Assembly: GCF_012927305.1 (NCBI RefSeq)
Contig: NZ_JABBGH010000002.1
Location: forward strand, 1,116,001 to 1,180,000
Length of the DNA: 64,000 bases
From: Hymenobacter polaris
GTDB taxonomy: Bacteria; Bacteroidota; Bacteroidia; Cytophagales; Hymenobacteraceae
Direction of reading: 5' to 3'
This document shows positions 53,289-62,091 of the stretch, one piece after another; position 1 is the stretch's first letter; each line of letters opens with the position of its first letter. Both the position numbers and the translations under genes were made by a program. The notes beneath the pieces are model-generated. The model was not told where the DNA came from and ran no database searches. It saw nothing but the letters and a program-made list of their open reading frames with translations.

Positions 53289-53320
53289 AAAAGCCACCCC
53301 GGTTCCGGGGTGGCTTTTTT
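53289..53320 (+). terminator. Intrinsic terminator after the T9SS type B protein gene
   Basis: Perfect 14-bp stem AAAAGCCACCCCGG / CCGGGGTGGCTTTT with a TT loop and further T, 23 bases past the stop. Confidence 0.88.
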
Positions 53321-53372
53321 GCCGTTATTTTGCCCGGCCCGCAACGGTTGCGGGCCGCGCTAAGCTGTTGTT

Positions 53373-54287
53373 TTGACTCCTTCCCACCCTTCCGCTACCA
53401 CCACGACGGCCCTGGTTTTTCCGGGGCAGGGCTCGCAGTTTCCGGGCATGGCCCGCGAGCTGTACGCGCAAAGCGAAGCCGCGCGCGCCTTGCTGCTGCA
53501 AGCCAACGATATCCTAGGGTTCGACCTCACCAAAATCATGTTTGAGGGCAGCGAAGACGATTTGCGCCGCACCGACGTGACCCAGCCAGCGGTGTTTGTG
53601 CACTCGGTGGCGCAGTTTGTGGCGCTGCCCGGCTTGCAACCCAGCATGGTGGCCGGCCACTCGCTGGGCGAGTTTTCGGCGCTGGTGGCGGCGGGGGTGC
53701 TCACGTTTGCCGAGGCGCTGCCCCTGGTGGCCCGGCGCGCCCAGGCCATGCAGGCTGCCTGCCAGGAGCAGCCCGGCACCATGGCCGCCATCCTAGGCCT
53801 TTCGGACGAGGCCGTGGAGCAGGGTTGCCAGCAAGTAGCCGCCGCGGGCGACGTGGTGGTGGCCGCCAACTACAACTGCCCCGGCCAATTGGTGATTTCG
53901 GGCTCGGCCACCGGCGTGGCCAAGGCTTGCGAGGTGCTGAAAGCGGCCGGTGCCAAGCGCGCGCTGCCTTTGCCGGTGGGCGGCGCCTTCCACTCGCCCC
54001 TCATGCAGTCGGCCCAAGCTGCGCTGGCCGAAGCCATCGAAAAAACGACTTTCCGGCCCGCCCAGTGCCCGGTATACCAAAACGTGGATGCCGCGCCGCA
54101 CCGCGACCCGGCCGAGATTAAGGCCAACCTGCTGGCCCAGCTCACCGCCCCCGTGCGCTGGACGCAGAGCGTGCAGACCATGTTCCGCGACGGCGCCACT
54201 ACTTTCCTAGAGTGCGGTCCCGGCAAGGTGCTGCAAGGCTTGGTCAAGAAGATTGAGCCGACCGCTACGGCGGGCTCAGTAGCCTAG
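53373..54287 (+). CDS. fabD: Malonyl-CoA:ACP transacylase
   Basis: Transfers malonyl from CoA to acyl carrier protein for fatty-acid synthesis. 304 residues. The start is a TTG at 53373 with no closer ATG. The sequence opens TTALVFPGQGSQFPGMAREL, and the catalytic Ser 97 sits in AGHSLGEFSALVAAG, with the GQGSQ oxyanion loop at the N-terminus. The substrate-carboxylate Arg is in VARRAQAMQAAC, and His is expected in GGAFHSPLM. The C-terminus has TTFLECGPGKVLQGLVKKI. Monocistronic; a TTATTTTG box (one mismatch to TAnnTTTG) lies about 45 bases upstream. Confidence 0.95.
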   Translation: MTPSHPSATTTTALVFPGQGSQFPGMARELYAQSEAARALLLQANDILGFDLTKIMFEGSEDDLRRTDVTQPAVFVHSVAQFVALPGLQPSMVAGHSLGEFSALVAAGVLTFAEALPLVARRAQAMQAACQEQPGTMAAILGLSDEAVEQGCQQVAAAGDVVVAANYNCPGQLVISGSATGVAKACEVLKAAGAKRALPLPVGGAFHSPLMQSAQAALAEAIEKTTFRPAQCPVYQNVDAAPHRDPAEIKANLLAQLTAPVRWTQSVQTMFRDGATTFLECGPGKVLQGLVKKIEPTATAGSVA

Positions 54288-54303
54288 GCTGCCATGTGCC
54301 AAG

Positions 54304-54343
54304 CCAAGGGGTGGCCAGGCCGCGCGGCTTAGCCACCCCTTGG
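54304..54343 (+). terminator. Hairpin downstream of fabD
   Basis: CCAAGGGGTGGC (54304-54315) pairs perfectly with GCCACCCCTTGG (54332-54343). There is no poly-T after it, so termination by hairpin alone is uncertain. Confidence 0.5.
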
Positions 54344-54421
54344 GTATTCCCTAGGGGTTGGTTTTGCACTGCAGCCGCGTCAAGGTCAGCAAGTGGGGCT
54401 GCTGCCGGCAGGTAGCGGCCG

Positions 54422-54946
54422 TTAGGAGCCGGCGGGTGCCAGCGGCTCGGCCACGCCGCCCAGCCAGCGCCAGGCGGGCAGCGTGTCGGGGCACTCTTGC
54501 AGCAGCGTAGCAATGGTTTGGCCCAGCTGGGGATGGCGCAGCTGGGGGGCTATTTCGGCCAGCGGCAGCAGGGCAAAGCGCCGGCTGGGCAGGGCCGGGT
54601 GGGGCACCGTCAAAAAGGGCGTCTGCATGATGGTAGTGCCAAAAAGCAGCACGTCCACATCAAGCGAGCGGGCACCCCAGCGTTCCAGGCGCAGGCGGCC
54701 TTCCTGCTGCTCGGCGGCCAGGCACACGGCCAGCAGTGCCTGGGCCGGCAGATAGGTGTCAAATGCTAGCACTTGGTTGAGAAAAGCGGGCTGGTTTTCG
54801 ACGCCCCAGGCGGCCGTTTCATAAATGGCCGACTCGGCCACCAGGTCGCCGGCGGTCGCCAGCAGCTGCTGGCGGCCCGCCGCTAAGTGAGCGGCGCGGT
54901 CGCCGAGGTTGCTGCCCAGCAACAAGTAAGCAAGTGTCGAAGCCAT
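54422..54946 (-). CDS. folK: 2-amino-4-hydroxy-6-hydroxymethyldihydropteridine pyrophosphokinase
   Basis: Transfers pyrophosphate from ATP to hydroxymethyl-dihydropterin in folate synthesis. 174 residues from the ATG at 54946; a TTG two codons earlier is less likely. The opening AYLLLGSNLGDRAAHL is the HPPK nucleotide-binding start. ETAAWGVENQPAFLNQV contains the pterin-binding part, and the signature GARSLDVDVLLFG gives the Mg-binding aspartates. HPALPSRRFALLPLAEIAP follows. The C-terminus has a small Trp-rich extension (LPAWRWLGGVAEPLAPAGS). Monocistronic as seen. Confidence 0.94.
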   Translation of the reverse strand: MASTLAYLLLGSNLGDRAAHLAAGRQQLLATAGDLVAESAIYETAAWGVENQPAFLNQVLAFDTYLPAQALLAVCLAAEQQEGRLRLERWGARSLDVDVLLFGTTIMQTPFLTVPHPALPSRRFALLPLAEIAPQLRHPQLGQTIATLLQECPDTLPAWRWLGGVAEPLAPAGS

Positions 54947-55116
54947 AGCCAAAAAGCGGAAAAGAGTGAGGAGGTAATCAACTTAACTGGCGCTGCTCAA
55001 CAGGTGCCGGGAACCTACTCGTCGGCGCCCACCCAGGCCCTAGGGTGCCTGTGGGCAACAAAGCCTGGCAACTGCGACGTTACGCGCTTGTCAACCAATG
55101 CGATAGCGGGAACTAC

Positions 55117-55974
55117 TCAGGCCAGGCCGGCAAAAAAAGCCGCCGTGCGCTCGGCCGCGGCGCGGGCCGGGCCAGGTAGCTGCGCCGCTAGCCAGGGATG
55201 CGCCCCCCCGAAATTATGCGGCGCATCGCTGAGAATGAGTAGCTCGGCGTCAGGCTTTTGATTTTTAAGTTGATACGCAGCTGTTAAGGGTACTGTTTCG
55301 TCGGGCTCGCCGTGCACCAGCAGTAGCGGTTGGCGCAGGCGGGGCAGCCGGCTGGGCAGGTCGAGGCGGGGCAGGTGGGCGAAGTAGTTTTCGGCCAGCT
55401 GGTAGTACAGCGGTAGTTGCTGGCCGGTGCGCACGTTGGGCACGTGCAGCACCCCGGCGCGCTGCCAATCGGCCAGTATCTCGGCGGGCCAGCGCGGGTG
55501 CAGGTCGGCCACGGCGGCCCAGGTGGCCACGGCCCGCACCCTAGGGTCTTCGCCGGCCTTAAGCAGCACAATGCCGCCGCCGCGGCTGTGGCCAATGAGG
55601 TAGAGGCGCTTTAGGTCGAGCAGGGTGGGGGGCAGGGGCGTGGCGCCCGGCGTGTGCAGGGCGTCCAGCAGTTGGCCCAGGTCGTCCAGCTCCAGGCAAA
55701 AATTGTTGTGCCCAAACGCTTCCAAATCTTCCAGGTCGCCGGTGCCGCCCACCACCACGCCATTGTGCGAGAGGTTGAGCTTGACGAAGACGAAGCCCTG
55801 CTCGGCAAAGAAATCGGCCAGCAGCCCGAAATGCCCCCAGTCTTTGAACCCCTTGAAGCCGTGCAGGAAAACTACCACCGGCTGGGGCTGGCCGGTGGCC
55901 TGGTAGGTAGCATCGGCGGCGAAGGGCCGGCCGTGGGCGGGGCCGGTAAGCGTAAATTCTACGTGGGTAATCAT
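55117..55974 (-). CDS. Alpha/beta hydrolase (dienelactone-hydrolase-like esterase)
   Basis: 285 residues from the ATG at 55974; the long upstream extension of the frame is not family-like. The fold shows PVVVFLHGFKGFKDWGHFGLLADFFAEQGF (oxyanion strand and first helix) and the nucleophile elbow GHSRGGGIVLLKAG. The catalytic acid is probably in LLLVHGEPDETVPL and the base in SDAPHNFGGAHPWL. No signal peptide. Such proteins cleave small esters or peptides; the substrate is unknown. Confidence 0.85.
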   Translation of the reverse strand: MITHVEFTLTGPAHGRPFAADATYQATGQPQPVVVFLHGFKGFKDWGHFGLLADFFAEQGFVFVKLNLSHNGVVVGGTGDLEDLEAFGHNNFCLELDDLGQLLDALHTPGATPLPPTLLDLKRLYLIGHSRGGGIVLLKAGEDPRVRAVATWAAVADLHPRWPAEILADWQRAGVLHVPNVRTGQQLPLYYQLAENYFAHLPRLDLPSRLPRLRQPLLLVHGEPDETVPLTAAYQLKNQKPDAELLILSDAPHNFGGAHPWLAAQLPGPARAAAERTAAFFAGLA

Positions 55975-56091
55975 ACTGGCAAAATAAGGCGTGGCGGGTA
56001 GCCAGCGGGCTAGGTAGCCCGCGCCCCCTAGGGGCCCGTTTAACGCCGTACCAACTGGCAGCCGTATCATTGCGCTGCTTTTCCTGCCCGC

Positions 56092-57081
56092 ATGGCTTCT
56101 TCCCTCGACCGCATTCAGGCCCCCATTGCCACCGAAATGGCCGAGTTTGAGGAGAAATTTCGGCAGTCGATGCAAACCAAGGTGCTGCTGCTCGATAAGA
56201 TTATGGGCTACATCGTGCGGCGCAAGGGCAAGCAGGTGCGGCCCATGTTCGTGTTTCTCACGGCCCGCGCCACCGCCCAAGACCCCGCCGCCCCACTGCC
56301 CGAGGCCGTGTTTCGGGGCGCCGCCCTCATCGAGCTGCTGCACACGGCCACGCTGGTGCACGACGATGTAGTGGATGAGAGCAATTACCGCCGGGGCTTC
56401 TTCTCCATCAACGCGCTCTGGAAGAACAAGATAGCCGTGCTGGTGGGCGACTACCTACTGAGCCGCGGCCTGCAGCTGGCGCTGGAAAACGACGACTTCG
56501 ACCTGCTTAAAATCGTGAACCGCGCCGTGCGCGAGCTAAGCGAAGGCGAGCTGCTGCAAATTGAGAAGGCCCGCCGCCTCGACATCACCGAGGACGTGTA
56601 CTTCGACATCATTCGCCAAAAAACCGCCTCGCTCATTGCCTCCTGCACCGCCGTGGGGGCCGCCGCCAGCGGGGCCAGCCGCGCCACCGTGGAGCGCGCG
56701 CGCCTGTTTGGCGAAAAGGTAGGCATGGCCTTTCAAATAAAAGACGACCTGTTCGACTACGGCACCGCCGAAATTGGTAAGCCGGTAGGCATCGACATCA
56801 AGGAGAAAAAGATGACGCTGCCGCTCATCTACTCCTTGCAGCAAGCCAGCTGGCTGGAAAAGCGCCGCGTCATCTTCAACGTAAAAAACAACGCTGGCCA
56901 CCGCGACCGGGTGCAGCAAGTCATCGAATTTGTGAAGCAGTCGGGCGGCCTCGACTACGCCATCCGGGCCATGTACCGCTTCCGCGACGAGGCGCTGGCC
57001 ATCCTGCACGAGTTTCCCGCCTCAGCCGCCCGCGACTCGCTGGAAGCCTTGATAAACTACACCGTCGAGCGCGAGAAATAA
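56092..57081 (+). CDS. Polyprenyl diphosphate synthase (octaprenyl/solanesyl type)
   Basis: Builds the long isoprenoid chain, probably for menaquinone. 329 residues. The first Asp-rich motif is Asp 91-Asp 95 (LVHDDVVDESNYRRG), the second lies at 218-222 (FQIKDDLFDYG). Also typical are GKQVRPMFVFLTARA near the N-terminus, GDYLLSRGLQLA, and KEKKMTLPLIYSL in the last third. ATG at 56092. Its role in quinone supply fits the nearby succinate dehydrogenase, but the genes are not in one operon. Confidence 0.93.
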   Translation: MASSLDRIQAPIATEMAEFEEKFRQSMQTKVLLLDKIMGYIVRRKGKQVRPMFVFLTARATAQDPAAPLPEAVFRGAALIELLHTATLVHDDVVDESNYRRGFFSINALWKNKIAVLVGDYLLSRGLQLALENDDFDLLKIVNRAVRELSEGELLQIEKARRLDITEDVYFDIIRQKTASLIASCTAVGAAASGASRATVERARLFGEKVGMAFQIKDDLFDYGTAEIGKPVGIDIKEKKMTLPLIYSLQQASWLEKRRVIFNVKNNAGHRDRVQQVIEFVKQSGGLDYAIRAMYRFRDEALAILHEFPASAARDSLEALINYTVEREK

Positions 57082-57113
57082 GCCGACACCCGGCCGAAGA
57101 ACCTTTGGCTTAT

Positions 57114-57791
57114 CTAGTTCACCAGCAGCCACGGGCTAGGGCACAGCGCGGCCCAATACGCCTGCTCGCTAGGGGGCGCCACGCCCGGAAAGTCCCCCCA
57201 GCGGCCCTGCAAGTCGGTTATCACCTGGAAGTGCAAGTGGGGCGGCCAGTCGCCGTTTTCGGGGTAGGGGCCCACGTGAGCGAATGCTTGGCCCTTTAAA
57301 ATGCCTTGGCCGGGGCGCAGTGCTGCTAAGTCAGTGCGGGTAAGGTGGCCGTAGAGGGTGTAAAAAGTTTCCCCGTCCAGCGGGTGTTCCAGAATAACGG
57401 TGGGGCCGTAGTCGCCGAAATGGTTGTTATCGGCCAGGCTGTGCACGATGGCGGGCAGCGGCGCGGCCACGGGCGTGCCGGCGGGCACCCACACATCAAG
57501 GCCCAGGTGCAGGGAGCGGGCTTCGGTGGCGGCGTCAAAATGGGGGCTGCGGCGGTAGATAACGCGGTTTTCGAGGTAGCCGCCTACCCCCACGGTAGCT
57601 TGCTGCTCGGCCAGCATAGCCTGCACCACGCGGGTAAAAGCAGCCGTGTCGCGCAGCTGCTCGGGCTGCGCCAGGCGGGGGTTGGCAGCCGTGAAGTCGA
57701 GCCGCGCCACGCCGGGGCCGCGCAGCGGAAAAGGAAACAGCGGGGCTAGCCGGTGGCGATGCCGGGCCAGCAGGGTAGAAAATTCGGGCAT
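57114..57791 (-). CDS. M23 family metallopeptidase (LytM-type)
   Basis: 225 residues, with the zinc ligands of the M23 family: His and Asp in SLHLGLDVWVPAGTPVAAPL, and the HLHFQV motif near the C-terminus (GDWPPHLHFQVITDLQG). Between them lie the usual GPTVILEHPLDGETFYTLYGHL strands. I see no signal peptide or membrane segment at the N-terminus, which is unusual for a peptidoglycan hydrolase; it could be cytoplasmic, or the true start could be elsewhere. It is convergent with the prenyl synthase gene, with a 32-base gap. Confidence 0.88.
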   Translation of the reverse strand: MPEFSTLLARHRHRLAPLFPFPLRGPGVARLDFTAANPRLAQPEQLRDTAAFTRVVQAMLAEQQATVGVGGYLENRVIYRRSPHFDAATEARSLHLGLDVWVPAGTPVAAPLPAIVHSLADNNHFGDYGPTVILEHPLDGETFYTLYGHLTRTDLAALRPGQGILKGQAFAHVGPYPENGDWPPHLHFQVITDLQGRWGDFPGVAPPSEQAYWAALCPSPWLLVN

Positions 57792-57858
57792 TAGGGAACG
57801 AAGCTAGGGCCAGGGAGTTAAAAGCCCCTAGGCCCTAAAGCTGCCGCCAGTGTTACCG

Positions 57859-57866
57859 TACCTTTG
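57859..57866 (+). promoter_or_regulatory. Candidate -7 box of the ferredoxin-reductase gene
   Basis: TACCTTTG on the plus strand, 135 bases before the gene. The predicted start is just upstream of the palindrome at 57881. No -33 TTTG. Confidence 0.45.
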
Positions 57867-57880
57867 CGCGGCCGCTGAAT

Positions 57881-57936
57881 GGCGGCCCGGCCCTGGGGCC
57901 CGTGGCGAGCCCAGCCGCCCCCAGGGCCGGGCCGCC
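57881..57936. repeat. GC-rich palindrome in the leader of the ferredoxin-reductase gene
   Basis: Arms GGCGGCCCGGCCCTGGGG (57881-57898) and CCCCAGGGCCGGGCCGCC (57919-57936) are perfect complements around a 20-base loop. It lies between the -7 box at 57859 and the start at 58001, so it would form at the 5' end of the transcript. Confidence 0.7.
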
Positions 57937-58000
57937 GCAGTGGTGCCGGGGGCTAGCTCATCCGTTTTCTATCCTGCTTTCTACCAGTTAGTTTTAAGTT

Positions 58001-59098
58001 ATGTCGTCGTACCTGACGCTGCAAGTTGTTGCGCTTACCCAAGAAACGCCCGATACCGTTACCATTCACCTCGAGCGGCCCGACGGGCAGCCCGTGGTCA
58101 GCCAGCCGGGGCAGTTCCTGACGCTGCTGGTGCCCTGCGGCCCGGCGGGCGCCCGGCCCGAGCGCCGCGCCTACTCGCTCAGCAGCACGCCCGCCGAGGC
58201 CCCGCGCCTGTCCGTCACCGTGAAGCGCGTGCTAGGCGGCCTGGTTAGTAATTATTTGCTTGATAACGTGAAAGTTGGGCAGACGTACGAAGTGCTGCCG
58301 CCGCTCGGCAACTTCGTGGTGAAGCCCAGCCCCGGCGCGGCGCGCTCGCTGGTGCTCATTGGGGCCGGCTCGGGCATTACGCCGCTCATGAGCATGCTCA
58401 AGGCGGTGCTGGCCCAGGAGCCGCGCAGCCATGTGCTGCTCATTTACGGTAACCGCAACGAAAACACGGTCATTTTCAAGCAGCAGCTCGCCGCCCTGGA
58501 GGCCAGCAGCAGTGGCCGCCTGCAGGTTGAGTACGTGTATAGCCAGCCCCTAGGGGCCGTGGGCGCCCACCAGCACACCGGCCGCCTCAACCGCACCACG
58601 CTGCTGCGCATCCTGGAGCACCGCCACCAGTTTCCGGCCCCGCAGGCCGAGTACTACATCTGCGGGCCCGAGGGGCTGATGACCGAAGCCCAGGCCGCTC
58701 TGGAGCTGCTGAATGTGCCCGCCACGCGCATTCGGCGCGAGAGCTTCGTGGCGGCTGCCGACGCGGCCGAAGCCGGCGACCAGCACGGCGACGCCCTGGC
58801 CGGCCCCGACGATGGCACCGTGAAAACCCGCTCGGTAAAGGTGCAATACGAGGGCAGCGACTACGTTTTTGAGGTGCCCCCGAGCAAAACTATTCTCGAC
58901 GCGGCCCTCGACCTCGACATCGACCTGCCCTACTCGTGCCAGGCGGGCCTGTGCACCGCCTGCCGCGGCAAGTGCCTAAGCGGCAAGGTGCACCTCGACG
59001 AGCGCGAAGGCCTTTCGGACGCCGAGCTGGCCAAGGGCTACGTACTTACCTGCGTAGCCCATCCGCTGACAGCCGATGTAGTAATTGAAATAGGCTAA
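58001..59098 (+). CDS. PaaE-like 2Fe-2S ferredoxin reductase
   Basis: An electron-transfer flavoprotein passing electrons from NAD(P)H to an oxygenase or other acceptor. 365 residues. The FAD/FMN-binding domain (1-110) holds RAYSLSSTP. The NAD(P)-binding domain (about 110-250) has LIGAGSGITPLMSMLKAVL and YYICGPEGLM. A linker with many Ala and Asp then leads to a plant-type ferredoxin domain with Cys 313, 318, 321 and 351 (C-x4-C-x2-C-x29-C) in PYSCQAGLCTACRGKC. The architecture matches the PaaE subunit of phenylacetyl-CoA epoxidase, but no other paa genes are here, so the partner is unknown. Confidence 0.92.
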   Translation: MSSYLTLQVVALTQETPDTVTIHLERPDGQPVVSQPGQFLTLLVPCGPAGARPERRAYSLSSTPAEAPRLSVTVKRVLGGLVSNYLLDNVKVGQTYEVLPPLGNFVVKPSPGAARSLVLIGAGSGITPLMSMLKAVLAQEPRSHVLLIYGNRNENTVIFKQQLAALEASSSGRLQVEYVYSQPLGAVGAHQHTGRLNRTTLLRILEHRHQFPAPQAEYYICGPEGLMTEAQAALELLNVPATRIRRESFVAAADAAEAGDQHGDALAGPDDGTVKTRSVKVQYEGSDYVFEVPPSKTILDAALDLDIDLPYSCQAGLCTACRGKCLSGKVHLDEREGLSDAELAKGYVLTCVAHPLTADVVIEIG

Positions 59099-59193
59099 CT
59101 CACAGCATATTGCCCGAAATTTGGTAATTGTGCCAAGCTTTTGGCCGGGCGGGCTTGTTAACTGTCCTCATACTTGTGTCGTAAACTACAGCT

Positions 59194-60942
59194 ATGGTTT
59201 TTTCCGAGCTTGACGTCCCACCTACCTCACTGGCTACCGATACCGCCCGTGCGCCCCGCCATTACCTCCCGGAGGATTTTCGGGTAACTGACTGGGCGGC
59301 GCTGGAGCCTTTTTGCCAAGAGCTGCAGCACCGCTCCGTGCCCGATGCCTCCGCCCTGGAGCGCTGGCTGCTCGACCGCTCGGAGCTGGAGGCGGCCCTA
59401 AGTGAGGACTTGGCCTGGCGTTACATCCGCATGACGTGCGACACCCAGGACGCTACTCACGCCGAAGGGTTTCAGTTCTTTGTGCAGGAGATAGAACCCC
59501 TGATGGCGCCCTACGACCACGCCCTCAACGAGAAGCTGCTACGCTCGCCTTTTCTGGCAGGCCTCGACCCCGGCCGCTACGGGGTATTTCTGCGCTCGGT
59601 ACGCCGGGCGTCGGAAATCTACCGCGAGGAGAATATTGCCCTCAAAACCGACATCTCTACCAAGCAGCAGCAGTATGCCGCCACCGTGGGCGGCATGACC
59701 GTGACGCTCGGCGGCGAAGAGCTGACCCTGCCCCGCGCCGCCGACTTGCTGAAGAGCCTCGACCGGGCCGTGCGCGAGCAGGCCTGGCGGGCCGTGCAGG
59801 AGCGCCGCCTGCAAGACAGCCAGGCGCTCGACGCGCTGTATACAGAGCTGGTGCAGCTACGCCACCAGGTGGCGCTGAACGCGGGCTTCCCCAACTTCCG
59901 CGACTACATGTTTGCCGCCCTGGGTCGCTTCGACTATACGGCCGAGGACTGCTTCGACTTCCACTCAGCCATCGGGGCCACGGTGGTGGGGCTCACGAGC
60001 GAGTTTGACCAGCAGCGGCGGCAGCGCTTAGGGTTGGAAAACCTGCGCCCCTGGGACCTGGACGTGGACCCCAGCGGCCAGCCGCCGCTGCACCCGTTCA
60101 GCACCGGCGCCGAGCTACTGGAGAAAACGATAACCATCTTTCAGCGCCTCGACCCCTTTCTGGGCGACTGCCTGCGCACCATGCGCCAGATGGGCCACCT
60201 CGACCTGGAAAGCCGCAAGGGCAAGGCTCCCGGGGGCTACAACTATCCGCTCGACGAAACGGGCGTACCGTTCATCTTCATGAACGCCACCAGCAGCTTG
60301 CGCGACGTAGTGACCATGCTGCACGAGGGCGGCCACGCCGTGCATTCCTTCCTGACGCGTCGCCTGCCCCTAGGGGCCGATAAGCACCCGCCGAGCGAGG
60401 TGGCCGAGCTGGCTTCCATGAGCATGGAGCTGATGAGCATGGACCACTGGGACGTGTTTTTTGAAAATCCCGCCGACCTGCGCCGCGCTAAGAAAATCCA
60501 CCTCGAAAGCGTGCTCGAAACCTTTCCCTGGGTGGCTACTATCGACAAGTTTCAGCACTGGGTGTACGAAAATCCCACCCATACCGAGGCCGAGCGCCAC
60601 GCCCGCTGGACGGAAATTTTCCGGGAATTCAACCAGCGCAGCGTAAGCTGGGAAGGATTGGAAAAATACTTGCCTTACTTGTGGCAGAAGCAGCTGCACC
60701 TCTACGAAGTGCCTTTCTACTACATCGAGTATGCCATGGCGCAACTCGGGGCTATTGCCGTGTGGCGCAACTTCCGGCAAGACCCTGCCGCCGCGCTGGC
60801 CGGCTACCAGCGGGCGCTGGCCCTAGGCTACACCGTGCCCATTGGCGAGGTGTACGAGGCAGCCGGCATTCGCTTCGACTTCAGCACCGAGTACCTACAG
60901 CAGCTAGTCGATTTTGTGCGCGGCGAGCTGGCGGCGCTGTAA
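59194..60942 (+). CDS. M3 family oligoendopeptidase (PepF-like)
   Basis: 582 residues, a cytoplasmic zinc peptidase that degrades short peptides. The zinc motif is His 377-Glu 378-His 381 in MLHEGGHAVHSFL, followed by the Glu ligand in SEVAELASMSMELMSM (the usual ExxS). Helical N-terminal part, typical of M3 enzymes. No signal peptide. ATG at 59194. Upstream and downstream genes are unrelated. It ends at a REP-like hairpin variant. Confidence 0.93.
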   Translation: MVFSELDVPPTSLATDTARAPRHYLPEDFRVTDWAALEPFCQELQHRSVPDASALERWLLDRSELEAALSEDLAWRYIRMTCDTQDATHAEGFQFFVQEIEPLMAPYDHALNEKLLRSPFLAGLDPGRYGVFLRSVRRASEIYREENIALKTDISTKQQQYAATVGGMTVTLGGEELTLPRAADLLKSLDRAVREQAWRAVQERRLQDSQALDALYTELVQLRHQVALNAGFPNFRDYMFAALGRFDYTAEDCFDFHSAIGATVVGLTSEFDQQRRQRLGLENLRPWDLDVDPSGQPPLHPFSTGAELLEKTITIFQRLDPFLGDCLRTMRQMGHLDLESRKGKAPGGYNYPLDETGVPFIFMNATSSLRDVVTMLHEGGHAVHSFLTRRLPLGADKHPPSEVAELASMSMELMSMDHWDVFFENPADLRRAKKIHLESVLETFPWVATIDKFQHWVYENPTHTEAERHARWTEIFREFNQRSVSWEGLEKYLPYLWQKQLHLYEVPFYYIEYAMAQLGAIAVWRNFRQDPAAALAGYQRALALGYTVPIGEVYEAAGIRFDFSTEYLQQLVDFVRGELAAL

Positions 60943-60964
60943 AGCAGTTAATTGTAGTCGTGAT

Positions 60965-61060
60965 AGCACGTCCTGCTGCGCTTGCCGCAGTCTCTCTCCC
61001 ATGTCGCCCCTAGGGCAGTTGTGCGGGAGAAAAGCTGCGCCGAGCGCAGCAGGACGTGCT
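60965..61060. repeat. REP-like palindrome, variant copy
   Basis: Arms AGCACGTCCTGCTGCGC / GCGCAGCAGGACGTGCT with GCCGCAG / CTGCGCCGA inside. The core changes ATGCTGAGC to CTGCTGCGC. It starts about 20 bases past the oligopeptidase stop. Confidence 0.85.
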
Positions 61061-61082
61061 TTTGTCTCAGCAAAACAGCTAT

Positions 61083-61526
61083 ATGCTCACTATCCCTGTT
61101 TTAAATTCTTCGCGGCACCCGCTACCAGCTTACCAAACGGCGCAGTCGGCCGGCCTCGATTTGCGCGCTAACCTGCCAGCCGGCGCCGTCACCCTAGGGC
61201 CGTTGGAGCGGGCACTCATCCCAACGGGCCTGAGCCTGGCGCTGCCCGCGGGCTACGAGGCGCAGGTGCGCCCCCGCAGCGGCCTGGCCCTCAAGCACGG
61301 CATCGGCATCGTCAACAGCCCTGGCACCATCGACGCCGACTACCGAGGCGAGATTAAAGTGCTGCTGGTCAACCTCTCCAACGAGCCGTTTGAGGTGCGC
61401 GACGGCGAGCGCGTGGCCCAACTGGTGGTGGCCCGCCACGAAACTGTGGAGTGGGAGCTAGCCGAAACTCTCACCGAAACCGCCCGTGGCGCCGGCGGCT
61501 ACGGCAGTACCGGGACCGCAGATTAA
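61083..61526 (+). CDS. dut: Deoxyuridine 5'-triphosphate nucleotidohydrolase
   Basis: Hydrolyses dUTP to dUMP, keeping uracil out of DNA and feeding dTMP synthesis. 147 residues from the ATG at 61083. All five motifs are visible: [48 protein letters not shown] and the C-terminal [10 protein letters not shown] arm that closes the trimeric active site. The stop codon is the first part of a long inverted repeat. Confidence 0.97.
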   Translation: MLTIPVLNSSRHPLPAYQTAQSAGLDLRANLPAGAVTLGPLERALIPTGLSLALPAGYEAQVRPRSGLALKHGIGIVNSPGTIDADYRGEIKVLLVNLSNEPFEVRDGERVAQLVVARHETVEWELAETLTETARGAGGYGSTGTAD

Positions 61527-61712
61527 ACGGATTTAACGGATTGCGGGGATACGCCCGCTGCGCGGGCTGACGACGCGGACGGCGTGATGCCTTTACTTGC
61601 TTTGCTGACCCTAGGGTAGCAGCGCGAATAATGTGGCGATGCGCGCCGTCTGCGTCGTCAGCCCGCGCAGCGGGCGTATCCCCGCAATCCGTTAAATCCG
61701 TTTAATCTGCGA
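61517..61712. repeat. Long inverted repeat after dut
   Basis: Arms of about 65-70 bases (about 61517-61585 and 61645-61712) match in reverse complement with very few differences. They contain GCAGATTAAACGG, ATTTAACGGATTGCGGGG and CGCCCGCTGCGCGGGCTGAC. The arms begin at the dut stop codon. The AATCCGTTAAATCCG part is related to the repeat at 20364-20543. Confidence 0.85.
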
Positions 61713-61719
61713 TTCAGAT

Positions 61720-62091
61720 TTAGTGGCTGTGCCCTTGGTGCTGGGCAATGGTCATCATGTTGCCGCCGGCCGAGGCTAGTTTCTGACTCAATTCGCGCAG
61801 CTTATCGCCGAGGCCGGCGAAGCTGTGCAACCCTAGGGCCGCCTGGCTGGTGAGGTTGCCTAAATTTATGAAAGCCTTGCCCATCCCGGCCGCGTCGTTG
61901 CGGTTGATGGCTTCGCCGAGGACTTGCAGCTCCTCGGTAATGGGGCGCAGGGCGTTGCTGTTTTGGCCATGCAGGGCGTCGAGCCAGGCTTGCAGATGCG
62001 AGCCGGCTACGCTGCTGTCGCCGCGGAAACCCTCGTTGGTGGCCGTAAACAGGGTTTGAATATCGAGTTCGGCTTGATTGAAGTAGTTCAT
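61720..62091 (-). CDS. Hypothetical protein, short helical
   Basis: 123 residues, mostly helical by appearance, with no signal peptide or membrane segment. It starts MNYFNQAELDIQTLFTATNEGF and has an amphipathic helix region (LQVLGEAINRNDAAGMGKAFINLGNLTSQ, LGDKLRELSQKL). It ends MTIAQHQGHSH, a His-rich tail that might bind a metal. I recognise no family. ATG at 62091; it is convergent with dut across the inverted repeat. Confidence 0.65.
   Translation of the reverse strand: MNYFNQAELDIQTLFTATNEGFRGDSSVAGSHLQAWLDALHGQNSNALRPITEELQVLGEAINRNDAAGMGKAFINLGNLTSQAALGLHSFAGLGDKLRELSQKLASAGGNMMTIAQHQGHSH

Noticed and set aside
55975..56361. N-terminal extension of the alpha/beta hydrolase
   Set aside because: The extension is Gly/His/Arg-rich, covers the promoter region of the divergent prenyl synthase and overlaps its coding start; the ATG at 55974 starts a good family-like sequence.
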